Assembly (NCBI RefSeq): GCF_017939745.1 | Contig: NZ_JAGKQQ010000001.1 | Span: 5,766,001 to 5,830,000 of the forward strand | DNA: 64,000 nt | Direction of reading: 5' to 3' | From: Gemmata palustris | GTDB lineage: Bacteria > Planctomycetota > Planctomycetia > Gemmatales > Gemmataceae | Shown here: piece by piece, positions 9,455 to 17,962 of the stretch | Layout: every line of letters starts with the position of its first letter | How positions within the stretch are numbered: the stretch's first letter is position 1 | The notes under the pieces: model-generated | Database searches by the model: none | What the model was told of the DNA's origin: nothing | What the model saw: the letters and a program-made list of their open reading frames with translations, nothing else | Translations under genes and position numbers: made by a program

Positions 9455-10918
9455 CTACACCTTCGGGCGCTTCGTGTGCCAGTCAGTTGCGGCCTCGTAC
9501 ATGCGCGCGATGCGGAGCAACTTCTCTTCCGCGAACGGGGCACCGAGCAGTTGCAGACCAATGGGAAGGCCGGTCTTCGTGAAGCCGCAGGGCATGCTTA
9601 GCCCGGGAATCCCCGCGAGGTTACACGACACGGTGTAGACGTCCGACAGGTACAGCGCGAGTGGGTCGTCCGACTTCTCGCCTGCCTTGAACGCGGCCGA
9701 CGGGGTGGTCGGCCCCATCACCACGTCGCACGACGCGAACGCCTCGTCGAAGTCCTTCTTCACGAGCCGCCGCACCTTCAGCGCCTTCACGTAGTAGGCG
9801 TCTTTGTACCCGCTGCTCAGCACGTAGGTGCCGAGGATGATGCGGCGCTGCACTTCCGGGCCGAAGCCCTCGCCGCGCGACTTCGAGTAGGTCGCGATGA
9901 GGTCGCCCTTCTTCGCGGTGCGGTGCCCGTAGTGCATCCCGTCGAAGCGCGCGAGGTTGCTCGACGCCTCCGCCGGCGCCACGATGTAATACGCGGCCAG
10001 GGCGTAAGGGCTGTGCGGCAGTGACACGTCCACGAGCGTCGCGCCCAGTTTCTTGTACTCGTCGAGTGCGGCCCGCACGGAAGCCTCAATCTCCGGGTCC
10101 AGGCCCTGTCCGAAGAACTCCTTCGGCACGCCGATGCGCAGCCCCTTCACCGGGTCGTTGACCGTCTTCGTGTACGCGGGCACCGGCTCGTTCACGCTGG
10201 TGCTGTCGCGCCCGTCGTGGCCCGCGATCGCTTCCATCATGAGGGCGCAGTCGGTCACGTCGTGCGTGAACGGCCCGACCTGATCGAGCGAACTCGCGAA
10301 CGCGATCAGACCGTACCGCGACACGCGGCCGTAGGTCGGCTTCATCCCGACGATGCCGCACAGCGCCGCGGGCTGCCGGATCGAACCGCCGGTGTCGGTT
10401 CCGAGCGAAAGCGGCGCTTGGCACCCGGCGACGCACGCCGCGCTGCCACCGGACGACCCACCGGGAATCCGGTCCGTGTCCCACGGGTTCCGGGTGACCT
10501 GATAAGCACTGTTTTCCGTGGACGAACCCATCGCGAACTCGTCCATGTTCGTCTTGCCGAAGACGATCGCGTCTTCCGCCTTCAATCGCTCGACCGTGTG
10601 CGCATCATAGGGCGGAACGAAGTTCTCCAGAATCTTGCTCGAGCAGGTGGTGCGGACACCCTTTGTGCAGAGCACGTCCTTGACCGCAACGGGCACGCCC
10701 GAGAGTTTGCCCAGCGGGGCCTTCGCCGCGCGCTTCGCGTCGATGGCTTTGGCCTGAGCGCGCACCGTATCCGGATCGGGCGGGAGCATGAACGACTTGA
10801 GCTTCGGTTCGCGCACGGCGGACGCAGCGAGGAACGCATCCGCGATTTCCAGCGCGCTCGCCTGTCCCGCGTTCTGAAGGGCAATGAGTTCGGCCGCGGT
10901 CTTCTCAATGAGACTCAT
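9455..10918 (-). CDS. gatA: Asp/Glu-tRNA amidotransferase subunit A
   Basis: A 487-residue amidase subunit of GatCAB, which converts misacylated Glu-tRNA(Gln) or Asp-tRNA(Asn) to the amide form. The Ser-cisSer-Lys triad is visible: Lys80 (VAVKDVL), Ser155 in PGGSSGGSA and Ser179 in DTGGSIRQP. The start [11 protein letters not shown] at 10918 is chosen over an upstream TTG/GTG-type extension. gatC precedes it by 87 bp on the same strand. gatB is not in this window. Confidence 0.97.
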   Translation of the reverse strand: MSLIEKTAAELIALQNAGQASALEIADAFLAASAVREPKLKSFMLPPDPDTVRAQAKAIDAKRAAKAPLGKLSGVPVAVKDVLCTKGVRTTCSSKILENFVPPYDAHTVERLKAEDAIVFGKTNMDEFAMGSSTENSAYQVTRNPWDTDRIPGGSSGGSAACVAGCQAPLSLGTDTGGSIRQPAALCGIVGMKPTYGRVSRYGLIAFASSLDQVGPFTHDVTDCALMMEAIAGHDGRDSTSVNEPVPAYTKTVNDPVKGLRIGVPKEFFGQGLDPEIEASVRAALDEYKKLGATLVDVSLPHSPYALAAYYIVAPAEASSNLARFDGMHYGHRTAKKGDLIATYSKSRGEGFGPEVQRRIILGTYVLSSGYKDAYYVKALKVRRLVKKDFDEAFASCDVVMGPTTPSAAFKAGEKSDDPLALYLSDVYTVSCNLAGIPGLSMPCGFTKTGLPIGLQLLGAPFAEEKLLRIARMYEAATDWHTKRPKV

Positions 10919-11005
10919 GATGTGTCCTGGCGAGCGGCCGGTATGAGCCGGCCGGTGAAGCATTGGTTCGATGAGTTTTGGCTGTGAGGGGCGCGGACCG
11001 GCCGC

Positions 11006-11314
11006 TTAGTGGCTCACGGGTTCGTCGGTATCGAAGACCGCCGGGACGCTGAAGTATTCGCCGGCCTTGCTCGGCGCGTTCTGGAGCGCGGCCTCGACGG
11101 GGAGCGACGGGACCGGCTCGTCGGGGCGGAACACGTTCTGCACCGGCAGCGGGTGCGCGAGTGGTTCGACGCCGTCGGTGTTCAATTGGTTCAGTTGGTC
11201 GATGTAGTCGAGGATCGCGGAGAGCTGTTGCTGCATCCGCGCGAGGTCCGCCTCGGACATTTCGAGCCGTGCCAGCTTCGCGACCTTCGTGACCTGTTCA
11301 ATCGAAAGCGACAT
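11006..11314 (-). CDS. gatC: Asp/Glu-tRNA amidotransferase subunit C
   Basis: A 102-residue GatC subunit that wraps around GatA and stabilises the GatCAB complex. The signature MSLSIEQVTKVAKLARLEMSE and the tail PLPVQNVFRPDEPVPS are typical. It is the first gene of a gatC-gatA operon on the minus strand. Confidence 0.95.
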   Translation of the reverse strand: MSLSIEQVTKVAKLARLEMSEADLARMQQQLSAILDYIDQLNQLNTDGVEPLAHPLPVQNVFRPDEPVPSLPVEAALQNAPSKAGEYFSVPAVFDTDEPVSH

Positions 11315-11443
11315 TGCTTCGCCCTAGTGTGCGCTAAGATGTCGTGATTATAGGTGAATGACACCAGAATGGACGGTCAACCCCGCCTGCGAGTTCGGGG
11401 GGCTGCAAGCGAACCCGTCCGCAAGGGCGATGGGGGGCTTTAA

Positions 11444-11521
11444 AGCTCCACCCGCTCGTTGACACCCGCGGTTCGCCTAAGTCGTATGGCGAACCGCGGG
11501 TGTCAACGAGCGGGTGGAGCT
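11444..11521. repeat. 34-bp perfect inverted repeat downstream of dxs
   Basis: The arms 11444-11477 and 11488-11521 are perfectly complementary over 34 bp with a 10-nt loop (TAAGTCGTAT). The arm begins AGCTCCACCCGCTCG. It lies 60 bp past the dxs stop in the 267-bp gap between gatC and dxs. Far longer than a normal terminator stem; it could terminate dxs transcription or be a miniature mobile palindrome. Confidence 0.85.
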
Positions 11522-11581
11522 GATCCCTGCCCGATGGATTACCCGCTGCCCTTGCGGGCAGGGTTCACCATCTGGGGTGTG

Positions 11582-13495
11582 CTACCCACACTTCGCGACT
11601 TCAGCGGCGCGGCTCGTGAGCACCAGTTCTACCAGAGCGTCCACGCTCAACCCGATGTCCGCGAGCAGCTCGTTGCGCTCGCCGTGCTCGATGAACTTAT
11701 CGGGGATACCGCGGCGCACCACGTTCCGAGTATCGAGCCCGGCCGAGTTCGCAGCTTCCAACACCGCGGAGCCGAACCCGCCCTCAACGGTCCCCTCTTC
11801 GACCGTCACCACCAGCGGGAGCGTTTCGACCGCCCGCAGGATGGTTTCCTTGTCGAGCGGCTTCACGAACCGGGCGTTAATCACGCCCATGTGAATGCCC
11901 TGGGCCTTCAGCTTCTTCGCGGCGGCGGTGCAATTGGACAGCAGCGTGCCGAACGCGACGAAGCACCCGTCCTCGCCCCAATCGATGACTTCCGCCTTGC
12001 CGAGTTCGATCGGCGTCGGGGCTTCCGTGCGCTCGACCTTTTCCAGATTCGCCTTCGGGTAGCGAACGGAGATCGGCCCGGTGTGCTTGAGCGCGAACTT
12101 CAGCATCGGCTGGACGTCGGTCTCGTCGCCCGGGGCCATGCTCACCATGTTCGGGAACAGCCGCATGTACGGCACGTCGAACACGCCGTGGTGCGTCGGG
12201 CCGTCCGGCCCGGTCAGCCCGGCCCGGTCCATGAGGAACGTGACGTGCAGGTTCTGGAGGCACACTTCCTGGAAGATCTGGTCGAAGCTGCGCTGCAGGA
12301 ACGTGCTGTAGATGTCCACCACGGCGTTGGCGCCCGCCTTCGCCATGCCCGCGGCGAACGCGACCGCGTGGCTCTCGCAGATCCCCACGTCGTAGAAGCG
12401 CTGCGGGAAGTCCTCGCGCACCTTCTCGAGCTTGTTCCCCTGGCACATCGCGGCCGTCATCACCGCGATCGTCGGGTCGTCCTGCATCGCCTGGTGCAGC
12501 GCGAAGCTGATGGCGTCCGTGTACCCCTTCGCCCCGCCCTTCTTGAAGGACACGATGGCGCGGTTCGGGCCGACCTGCTCGAACACTGGGGGCGTGTGGT
12601 AGGTGACCGGGTCTTCCGCCGCTTGCGGGACGCCGTGCCCCTTGTTCGTGAACACGTGCAGCAGGATCGGGCCTTCTTGCGACTTCAGGTCGCGGAGGAT
12701 CTTCCGTAGACCGACGAGGTCGTGCCCGTCCACCGGGCCGAAGTAGCGGAAGCCGAGTTCCTCGAACAGCATTCCGTCTTTGAAGAACGCCTTCAGCCCG
12801 TCGCGGAACTGCTCCAGGGCGGAGTGGGCCATACCCCCTATTACGGGGATGTTGTTGAGGAGCTGGTTCAGCTTGCGCTTGCTCCCCTGGTACAGCCCCG
12901 TCATGCGGCACTGGTCGAAGTATTGAGCCACCCCGCCGGTGCGCGGGCAGATGCTCATCTTGTTGTCGTTGAGGATGACCAGCGTGTTCTGCTTCATCCC
13001 GCCGATGTTGTTGAGCGCCTCGAACACGATGCCTGATGGGAACGCGCCGTCGCCGATGACCGCGACCGCGTGGTTGTCCTTGCGGCCCATCAGTTCGTCG
13101 CCGGCCTTGAGGCCGGAGGCGGTGGAGACGCTACAGCCCGCGTGCCCCGTCATGAACAGGTCGTACTCGCTCTCGCCGGGGTGCGGGAACCCCATCAACC
13201 CGCCCTTCGTGCGGATCGTGTGGAACTGCTCGTAGCGCCCGGTGATGAGCTTCTGCGGGTAGATCTGGTGGCCCGTGTCCCAGATGAGCCGGTCCTTGTC
13301 CTTCGAGAAGTCGAAGGACAGGTGCAGCGCCAGGCACAACTCGACCACGCCGAGGTTACTGGCGAAGTGCGCCGGGCGGTTGGTGAGCACCCGGATCAGC
13401 TCGTCGCGGATCTCGTGGGAGAGGGTCTGCAGTTGCTCGTCCGAGAGCTCCTGCAGGTCGGCCGGGGACTTGATCTGCGGTAACAAGTTTGTCAT
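11582..13495 (-). CDS. dxs: 1-deoxy-D-xylulose-5-phosphate synthase
   Basis: A 637-residue thiamine-diphosphate enzyme that condenses pyruvate and glyceraldehyde 3-phosphate, the first step of the MEP isoprenoid pathway. The TPP/metal-binding region (VIGDGAFPSGIVFEALNNIG...LNDNKMS), the transketolase centre (CESHAVAFAAGMAKAGANAVVDIYSTFLQR, DRAGLTGPDGPTHHGVFD) and the C-terminal domain are all present. Start 13495 is set by AAGGGG upstream. It is last in an xseA-xseB-ispA-dxs order also seen in many proteobacteria, 78 bp after ispA. Confidence 0.97.
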   Translation of the reverse strand: MTNLLPQIKSPADLQELSDEQLQTLSHEIRDELIRVLTNRPAHFASNLGVVELCLALHLSFDFSKDKDRLIWDTGHQIYPQKLITGRYEQFHTIRTKGGLMGFPHPGESEYDLFMTGHAGCSVSTASGLKAGDELMGRKDNHAVAVIGDGAFPSGIVFEALNNIGGMKQNTLVILNDNKMSICPRTGGVAQYFDQCRMTGLYQGSKRKLNQLLNNIPVIGGMAHSALEQFRDGLKAFFKDGMLFEELGFRYFGPVDGHDLVGLRKILRDLKSQEGPILLHVFTNKGHGVPQAAEDPVTYHTPPVFEQVGPNRAIVSFKKGGAKGYTDAISFALHQAMQDDPTIAVMTAAMCQGNKLEKVREDFPQRFYDVGICESHAVAFAAGMAKAGANAVVDIYSTFLQRSFDQIFQEVCLQNLHVTFLMDRAGLTGPDGPTHHGVFDVPYMRLFPNMVSMAPGDETDVQPMLKFALKHTGPISVRYPKANLEKVERTEAPTPIELGKAEVIDWGEDGCFVAFGTLLSNCTAAAKKLKAQGIHMGVINARFVKPLDKETILRAVETLPLVVTVEEGTVEGGFGSAVLEAANSAGLDTRNVVRRGIPDKFIEHGERNELLADIGLSVDALVELVLTSRAAEVAKCG

Positions 13496-13573
13496 GTCAT
13501 TCCCCTTGGGCGAGCCCCGCCCGTGTGAGCGGTGGGTGGAGGCCGTCATCCGCCCCTCGTGGGCGGTGCGTGC

Positions 13574-14491
13574 CTACCGATCCCTCTGGACCACGTACCG
13601 GGCCAAGTCCGCGAGCAGCGCGCTACCGAGTTGCTCGGCCGCCGCGACCGCGTGTTGGCCCAGCTCCTCTGCCCGGCGCCGGGACTCCTCGACTCCAAGG
13701 AGCCCCGGATAGGTCAGTTTTCCGCGGGCGGCGTCTTTGCCCACCCGCTTGCCGGTCTTGTCGGCCGTGCCCTCAACGTCGAGCAGGTCGTCCGTAACTT
13801 GAAACGCCAGCCCGAACGCCGCGGCGAAGTCATCAGCCGCTTTGAGCGCGTTTGGGTCGGTTCCCGTCGGCCGATCGGCCTGCGCCGCGAATACCCCGAG
13901 CCGCAGTGAGGAGCGGAACAGCGCCCCGGTCTTGCGGCGGTGAATGTTCTCGAGGTGATCGACCCCGCGATCTCCCTCCGAAGGGACAGAAACCGGTTCC
14001 CCCGACAATCGCCCTTCGGCTTCCAGGTCGAGCGTCTGACCGCCGACCATTCCCACCGCCCCGGAGCCGCGGGCCAGCTCTACACAACTAACCGCAGCCG
14101 TGCGTGCGGGGTAACCCGCAGCGACCACCTCGAACGCGCCCGTCAGGAGCGCGTCACCCGCGAGGATGGCCAGAGCCTCGCCGAATTTCTTGTGGCACGT
14201 CGGCTGTCCGCGGCGCAGGTCGTCGTCGTCCATCGCCGGCAGGTCGTCGTGAATCAGCGAGTACGTGTGAATCATCTCCACCGCACACGCCGACGGCAAC
14301 GCCAACTCCAGCGAGCCCCCGGTCGCCTCACACGCGAGCGCCACCAAGAGCGGCCGGAGCCGCTTGCCGGGCGAAAACAGGCTGTACGCCATCGCCTCGG
14401 CCAGAGCCGGCGGCGCGTCCCGCGTGACCTCCCGGAGCGCAGCGCGAAGCGCCTGCTCCACCCGGTCCTGGCGCGATTTCAGATCGGCCAT
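13574..14491 (-). CDS. ispA: Polyprenyl (farnesyl/geranylgeranyl) diphosphate synthase
   Basis: A 305-residue short-chain prenyl transferase. The first Asp-rich motif is DDLPAMDDD and the second DDLLDVEG, with GKRLRPLL and the Lys/Gln substrate residues present; family length is about 300. The start at 14491 fits the family. An upstream ATG at 14614 overlaps the xseB stop (ATGA) and would add 41 residues of unlikely composition; coupling from there cannot be excluded. The product feeds isoprenoid synthesis together with dxs downstream. Chain length is not certain. Confidence 0.92.
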   Translation of the reverse strand: MADLKSRQDRVEQALRAALREVTRDAPPALAEAMAYSLFSPGKRLRPLLVALACEATGGSLELALPSACAVEMIHTYSLIHDDLPAMDDDDLRRGQPTCHKKFGEALAILAGDALLTGAFEVVAAGYPARTAAVSCVELARGSGAVGMVGGQTLDLEAEGRLSGEPVSVPSEGDRGVDHLENIHRRKTGALFRSSLRLGVFAAQADRPTGTDPNALKAADDFAAAFGLAFQVTDDLLDVEGTADKTGKRVGKDAARGKLTYPGLLGVEESRRRAEELGQHAVAAAEQLGSALLADLARYVVQRDR

Positions 14492-14610
14492 TAACCGATC
14501 GCCCGCTCGCGCCTCGGACCCTCGGTCCGCTCCGGAGGAAGATTCAATGTTATCAACTTTGCGTTGCAAAGCCAGACGACTTTGGGCGCCGTCTGTAATT
14601 GATCCCGGCG

Positions 14611-14931
14611 TCATTCGGTTATTCCCGGGTCGCGTGCGGACTTGGGGGCGGGTTTGCGCACAGCGGCCTTCGCGGTTTCGATGGAAGCGACGTGGTCGAA
14701 CGGCTTCAGTTCGGCCCCACCATCTTCGCTGACGCCCGCGAGCAGTTTCACCTTTTGCTCGGCGTCGCGGAGCTGGCCGTAGCACTGCCGGAGGAGTGCC
14801 ACCCCGCGCTCGTAACGGGCGAGCGCGTCTTCGAGCGTGGTGGTACCGTCTTCCAGTTCGCGCAGGATGCCGTCGAGTTCGGCGAGTGCCTGCTCGAAGC
14901 GCAACGGAGCTTCCGGGGATGGGTCGGGCAT
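14611..14931 (-). CDS. xseB: Exodeoxyribonuclease VII small subunit
   Basis: A 106-residue protein; several copies bind XseA to form exonuclease VII, which degrades single-stranded DNA. The family core is FEQALAELDGILRELEDGTTTLEDALARYERGVALLRQCYGQL. The C-terminal 35 residues (SEDGGAELKPF...) extend past the usual 75-80. It sits between xseA (71 bp upstream) and ispA. Confidence 0.93.
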   Translation of the reverse strand: MPDPSPEAPLRFEQALAELDGILRELEDGTTTLEDALARYERGVALLRQCYGQLRDAEQKVKLLAGVSEDGGAELKPFDHVASIETAKAAVRKPAPKSARDPGITE

Positions 14932-15002
14932 GAGTGCGCGTCCCGTGCGTGGAGCGTGGAGCCGTCCGTGGCGGCGAACTTCACCCGCGAGTGGGGCGAA
15001 AC

Positions 15003-16286
15003 TTATCCGTCACCCGGTGGTGACGGTTCGCCGTGAGCCGTTGAGTGTTCGTGTTCCGTGCCTTGGGCGCCGGTGACGAGGGACCGGATCACCCCGGAGG
15101 CGACCCGCGTGACGAGCAGGTCGCCGGGGCGCAGGGCGCCCGCGTCGCGAACGAGTTGGCCGTCGCTCGTGTGCGTCAGACTATAACCGCGAGCGAGAAC
15201 CTGCAAGGGGCTGAGTGTTTCCAGTTGGGCAGAAAGGGACGCGAGTTTTTCCCTCATCTGAATGAGGCGCTGGCGCGCGACCCGGGCGAGGCGCTCGTTG
15301 GTGTCGTCCAGGCGCTGCCCGAGGGTCTCGATGCGCTGGAGCGGGAGCCGGAACACGGGGCGCGTGGCGATCTGATCGAGTTGCTGCTTGGCGTACTTGA
15401 TCCGGCGCTCCGCGGCGTCGCCCATCCGCGTGCGGAGGTCGCGCAGCGCGGCGAGCAACTCCTGCCGATCGGGTGTGAGCGCAACGACCGCGGCCGTCGG
15501 TGTTTCGGCCCGGTGATCGGCGACGAGGTCGGCCACTGTGACGTCGATCTCGTGGCCCACTGCGGAAATGACAGGCACGTTCGAGTTGAAGATCGCGTCC
15601 GCGACGGCTTCCTCGTTGAACGCCCACAAATCTTCCGCGCTGCCGCCCCCGCGCCCGAGGATGATCGCGTCGAACGAGAGCTTATTGTTGCGGTGCAGCC
15701 AGTTTAGTTGTCGCACCGCGAGCGAAATGTCGTGTGCGGCCCCTTCGCCCTGAACCCGCGACGGGCGCACGATCAGTTCCGTAAAAGGCCACCGCTGGGC
15801 GAACACTTCGATCATGTCACGGATCGCGGCGCCGGTCGCACTCGCGACCAACCCCACGCGACGCGGCGGGCGCGGGAGGGGGCGCTTGCGGGCCGGGCTG
15901 AAGTAGCCCTTCGCGAGCAACTTCTCCTTGAGTTGACGCAGCGCGAGTTCCGCGGCGCCGACGCCCTTCGGCTGTAGTTCCTCGACGATGAACTGGTACT
16001 CGCCGCGCGGGTCGTACACCGTGAGCCGCCCGCGTGCGATGATCTCCATGCCGTCGCGCGGATCGAACCGCAGGCGTAAGTTGATCCCGCGGAACGCGAC
16101 CGTCTTGATCTGTGCGTTCGCGTCCTTGAGGGTGAAGTACCAGTGCCCGCTCGCGGCCCGCGTGAAGTTCGACACTTCCCCCGCGACCCAAACGGAGAGG
16201 AACTTGGCTTCCAGCGTCCCGCGCACCTGTGCCGTGAGCTGCGACACCGAGAGCGGCTGAACGGCAGTTTTGGGGACAGCGCTCAT
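15003..16286 (-). CDS. xseA: Exodeoxyribonuclease VII large subunit
   Basis: A 427-residue catalytic subunit. The N-terminal OB-fold (VWVAGEVSNFTRAASGHWYFTLKD) is followed by the nuclease domain (VGLVASATGAAIRDMIEV, IILGRGGGSAEDLWAFNEE, SAVGHEIDVTVADLVADHRAETPTAA) and a long helical region (about 290-370) that recruits XseB. It heads the xseA-xseB-ispA-dxs group. Confidence 0.96.
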   Translation of the reverse strand: MSAVPKTAVQPLSVSQLTAQVRGTLEAKFLSVWVAGEVSNFTRAASGHWYFTLKDANAQIKTVAFRGINLRLRFDPRDGMEIIARGRLTVYDPRGEYQFIVEELQPKGVGAAELALRQLKEKLLAKGYFSPARKRPLPRPPRRVGLVASATGAAIRDMIEVFAQRWPFTELIVRPSRVQGEGAAHDISLAVRQLNWLHRNNKLSFDAIILGRGGGSAEDLWAFNEEAVADAIFNSNVPVISAVGHEIDVTVADLVADHRAETPTAAVVALTPDRQELLAALRDLRTRMGDAAERRIKYAKQQLDQIATRPVFRLPLQRIETLGQRLDDTNERLARVARQRLIQMREKLASLSAQLETLSPLQVLARGYSLTHTSDGQLVRDAGALRPGDLLVTRVASGVIRSLVTGAQGTEHEHSTAHGEPSPPGDG

Positions 16287-16325
16287 TCGTTCCTCGCGGC
16301 CCGGCGCGGCAGAATTACTTTCCGA

Positions 16326-17858
16326 TCACTTCAGGGAATTGCGCACAAGGTAAATCGGATCACCCTGCTGATCGTTCATACACGATACCAATTCCAGGTG
16401 ACCGAATGCAGCCCGATCTTCCCACTCCTGCCGGATGAGAACCGCGAACGCACCCGGTGGTAACGCCCGCACGTCCGTCAGGCGCGACGCGGGCCGGGCG
16501 TAGTAGAACATGACGCCCTCGTCCTTGAGCTTGAGCACGAACAGCGGTTCGCCGACCGGCACGTGCTCGCGCAGCGCCGCACCGGTGGCTTCTGCGTTGC
16601 GACCCGCCGTGCGCTGCGGGATTACCACCTCGACGAACACGACTTTCGCAACGAGCCAACACAGGAGGAAGGCCACGATCAGGCGAACCCTGCCCGCAAG
16701 GGGCTGTAACCCCTCCCCAACCCCTCCCCCAAGGGGAGAGGGGCTTAAAACCATCGTGGGTTCTGTTCCCCCTTCCTTTTTAGGGAAGGGGGTTAGGGGG
16801 TTAGGTTGCCTTTCCTCCCCCTTCACTTCAAGGCGGCTCGGTCGCTTGAGCCACGCGATCAGCCCCATCACACCCAGCCCCATCAGCCCCGCGCTCATGG
16901 GGAGCGCGTAGCGGACGTTGTGGTTCGGCACGAGCGTCCAGAACAACAGATTCGGCCAGGTCCAGCAGTGCAGGAGTTGGAGCAAGAGCTTCCCGCGTTC
17001 GTCCCACTGCGCCCAGAAGCTGCGCCGGAACGTGAGCAGCGCGAACGCGGACACGGGTAAGTGTGCGGCGAACACGGCGAGCGGGTACGTCGCGACGTCG
17101 GTCCACGGGTAACCTTTGCTCGCCTTCGGCGCGAAGCGGTACGCGGCTTCCTTGCGAATCGTATCGGCGAGCGCGTCCCAGCCGACCTCTCGCACTACTG
17201 CGCCGGCCCACAGCGCACACGCCGCGCACGCGACACCCACCGCGAGCAAGTGCCGCCAGCCGAAAAGGAGCGCGAGTTGCCGCCGCCATGCGAGTAGCGG
17301 AACCACGGTGAGGTAGAAGAACGCGGGCGCGGTCCATTTCGTCAGGGTGCCGCCCGCGACGCAGAGTAGCGCTGCGACAATAAGCCACAACGACTCGCGC
17401 TCCCGCGATTCCAGCGCGCGGTGGAACAGCACGATCACGGCCGTCACCCAGCCGACGAGTGTCATGTCGATTTCCGCGCTCGGCACTTTGTCGAGCCACA
17501 ACACCGAGCACGGTAATAGGACGGCGACGAGTAGCGCGGCCCGTTCGCCCAAGACGCGCCGAAACATGCCGTGCATGAGCACGACCGCGAGCGTTGCCGC
17601 AAGTACCGATGGCAGCCGCGCGGCCGCAGCGGTCACTTCACCGAACGGCAGGCTGCACAGCCCGATCGCGACGTAGTGACCGGGCGGCTTCGTGAGGAAC
17701 GGTTCGCCGTACAGAACGGGGTAGAGCCAGTGGCCTTCTAAACACGATCGGCCGATGATCGCTCGCAGTGATTCCGTGCGGTAAACGGGACCAGCCGCAG
17801 CGCCATACAGGAACAGGAACGCGCACCACCCCGCGACGAACGCGGGCGCCAACCGCAC
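16326..17858 (-). CDS. GT39-like membrane glycosyltransferase (ArnT/PMT type)
   Basis: A 510-residue multi-pass membrane protein with a GTG start. The early loop (YRTESLRAIIGR...YPVLYGEPFLTKPPGHYVAI) matches the ArnT/PMT architecture, in which polyprenyl-phosphate sugars are donors. Around ten membrane segments follow, with VPNHNVRYALP resembling the family's late conserved loop. Residues about 336-390 are a Pro/Gly-rich insert (NPLTPFPKKEGG, SPSPLGGGVGEG) encoded by a repetitive element that splits membrane segments. Acceptor unknown: glycolipid or protein. No strong ribosome site; the start is tentative. Confidence 0.75.
   Translation of the reverse strand: MRLAPAFVAGWCAFLFLYGAAAGPVYRTESLRAIIGRSCLEGHWLYPVLYGEPFLTKPPGHYVAIGLCSLPFGEVTAAAARLPSVLAATLAVVLMHGMFRRVLGERAALLVAVLLPCSVLWLDKVPSAEIDMTLVGWVTAVIVLFHRALESRERESLWLIVAALLCVAGGTLTKWTAPAFFYLTVVPLLAWRRQLALLFGWRHLLAVGVACAACALWAGAVVREVGWDALADTIRKEAAYRFAPKASKGYPWTDVATYPLAVFAAHLPVSAFALLTFRRSFWAQWDERGKLLLQLLHCWTWPNLLFWTLVPNHNVRYALPMSAGLMGLGVMGLIAWLKRPSRLEVKGEERQPNPLTPFPKKEGGTEPTMVLSPSPLGGGVGEGLQPLAGRVRLIVAFLLCWLVAKVVFVEVVIPQRTAGRNAEATGAALREHVPVGEPLFVLKLKDEGVMFYYARPASRLTDVRALPPGAFAVLIRQEWEDRAAFGHLELVSCMNDQQGDPIYLVRNSLK
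16700..16830. repeat. In-frame repetitive palindromes inside a glycosyltransferase gene
   Basis: Two hairpins lie close together: CTCCCC(CAA)GGGGAG around 16725-16740 and CCCCCTTCC(TTTTTAG)GGAAGGGGG around 16768-16793, flanked by CCCTCCCC and GGTTAGGGGG iterations. The translation reads through as NPLTPFPKKEGG and SPSPLGGGVGEG, peptide signatures typical of dispersed repeats that land in genes. Confidence 0.65.
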
Positions 17859-17962
17859 TGCGGGAAGCGGGAAGCGAACGCGAATTAGCGACGCGAGTCG
17901 AATCGGCGGCCTCCTTACCCGGGACCGCGGGCATCCTGCCCGCTACTGCGCGATCGGTAGTG

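Noticed and set aside
11459-12709. 416-codon plus-strand frame opposite dxs
   Set aside because: Arg/Val/His-rich antisense shadow of dxs; no ribosome site.
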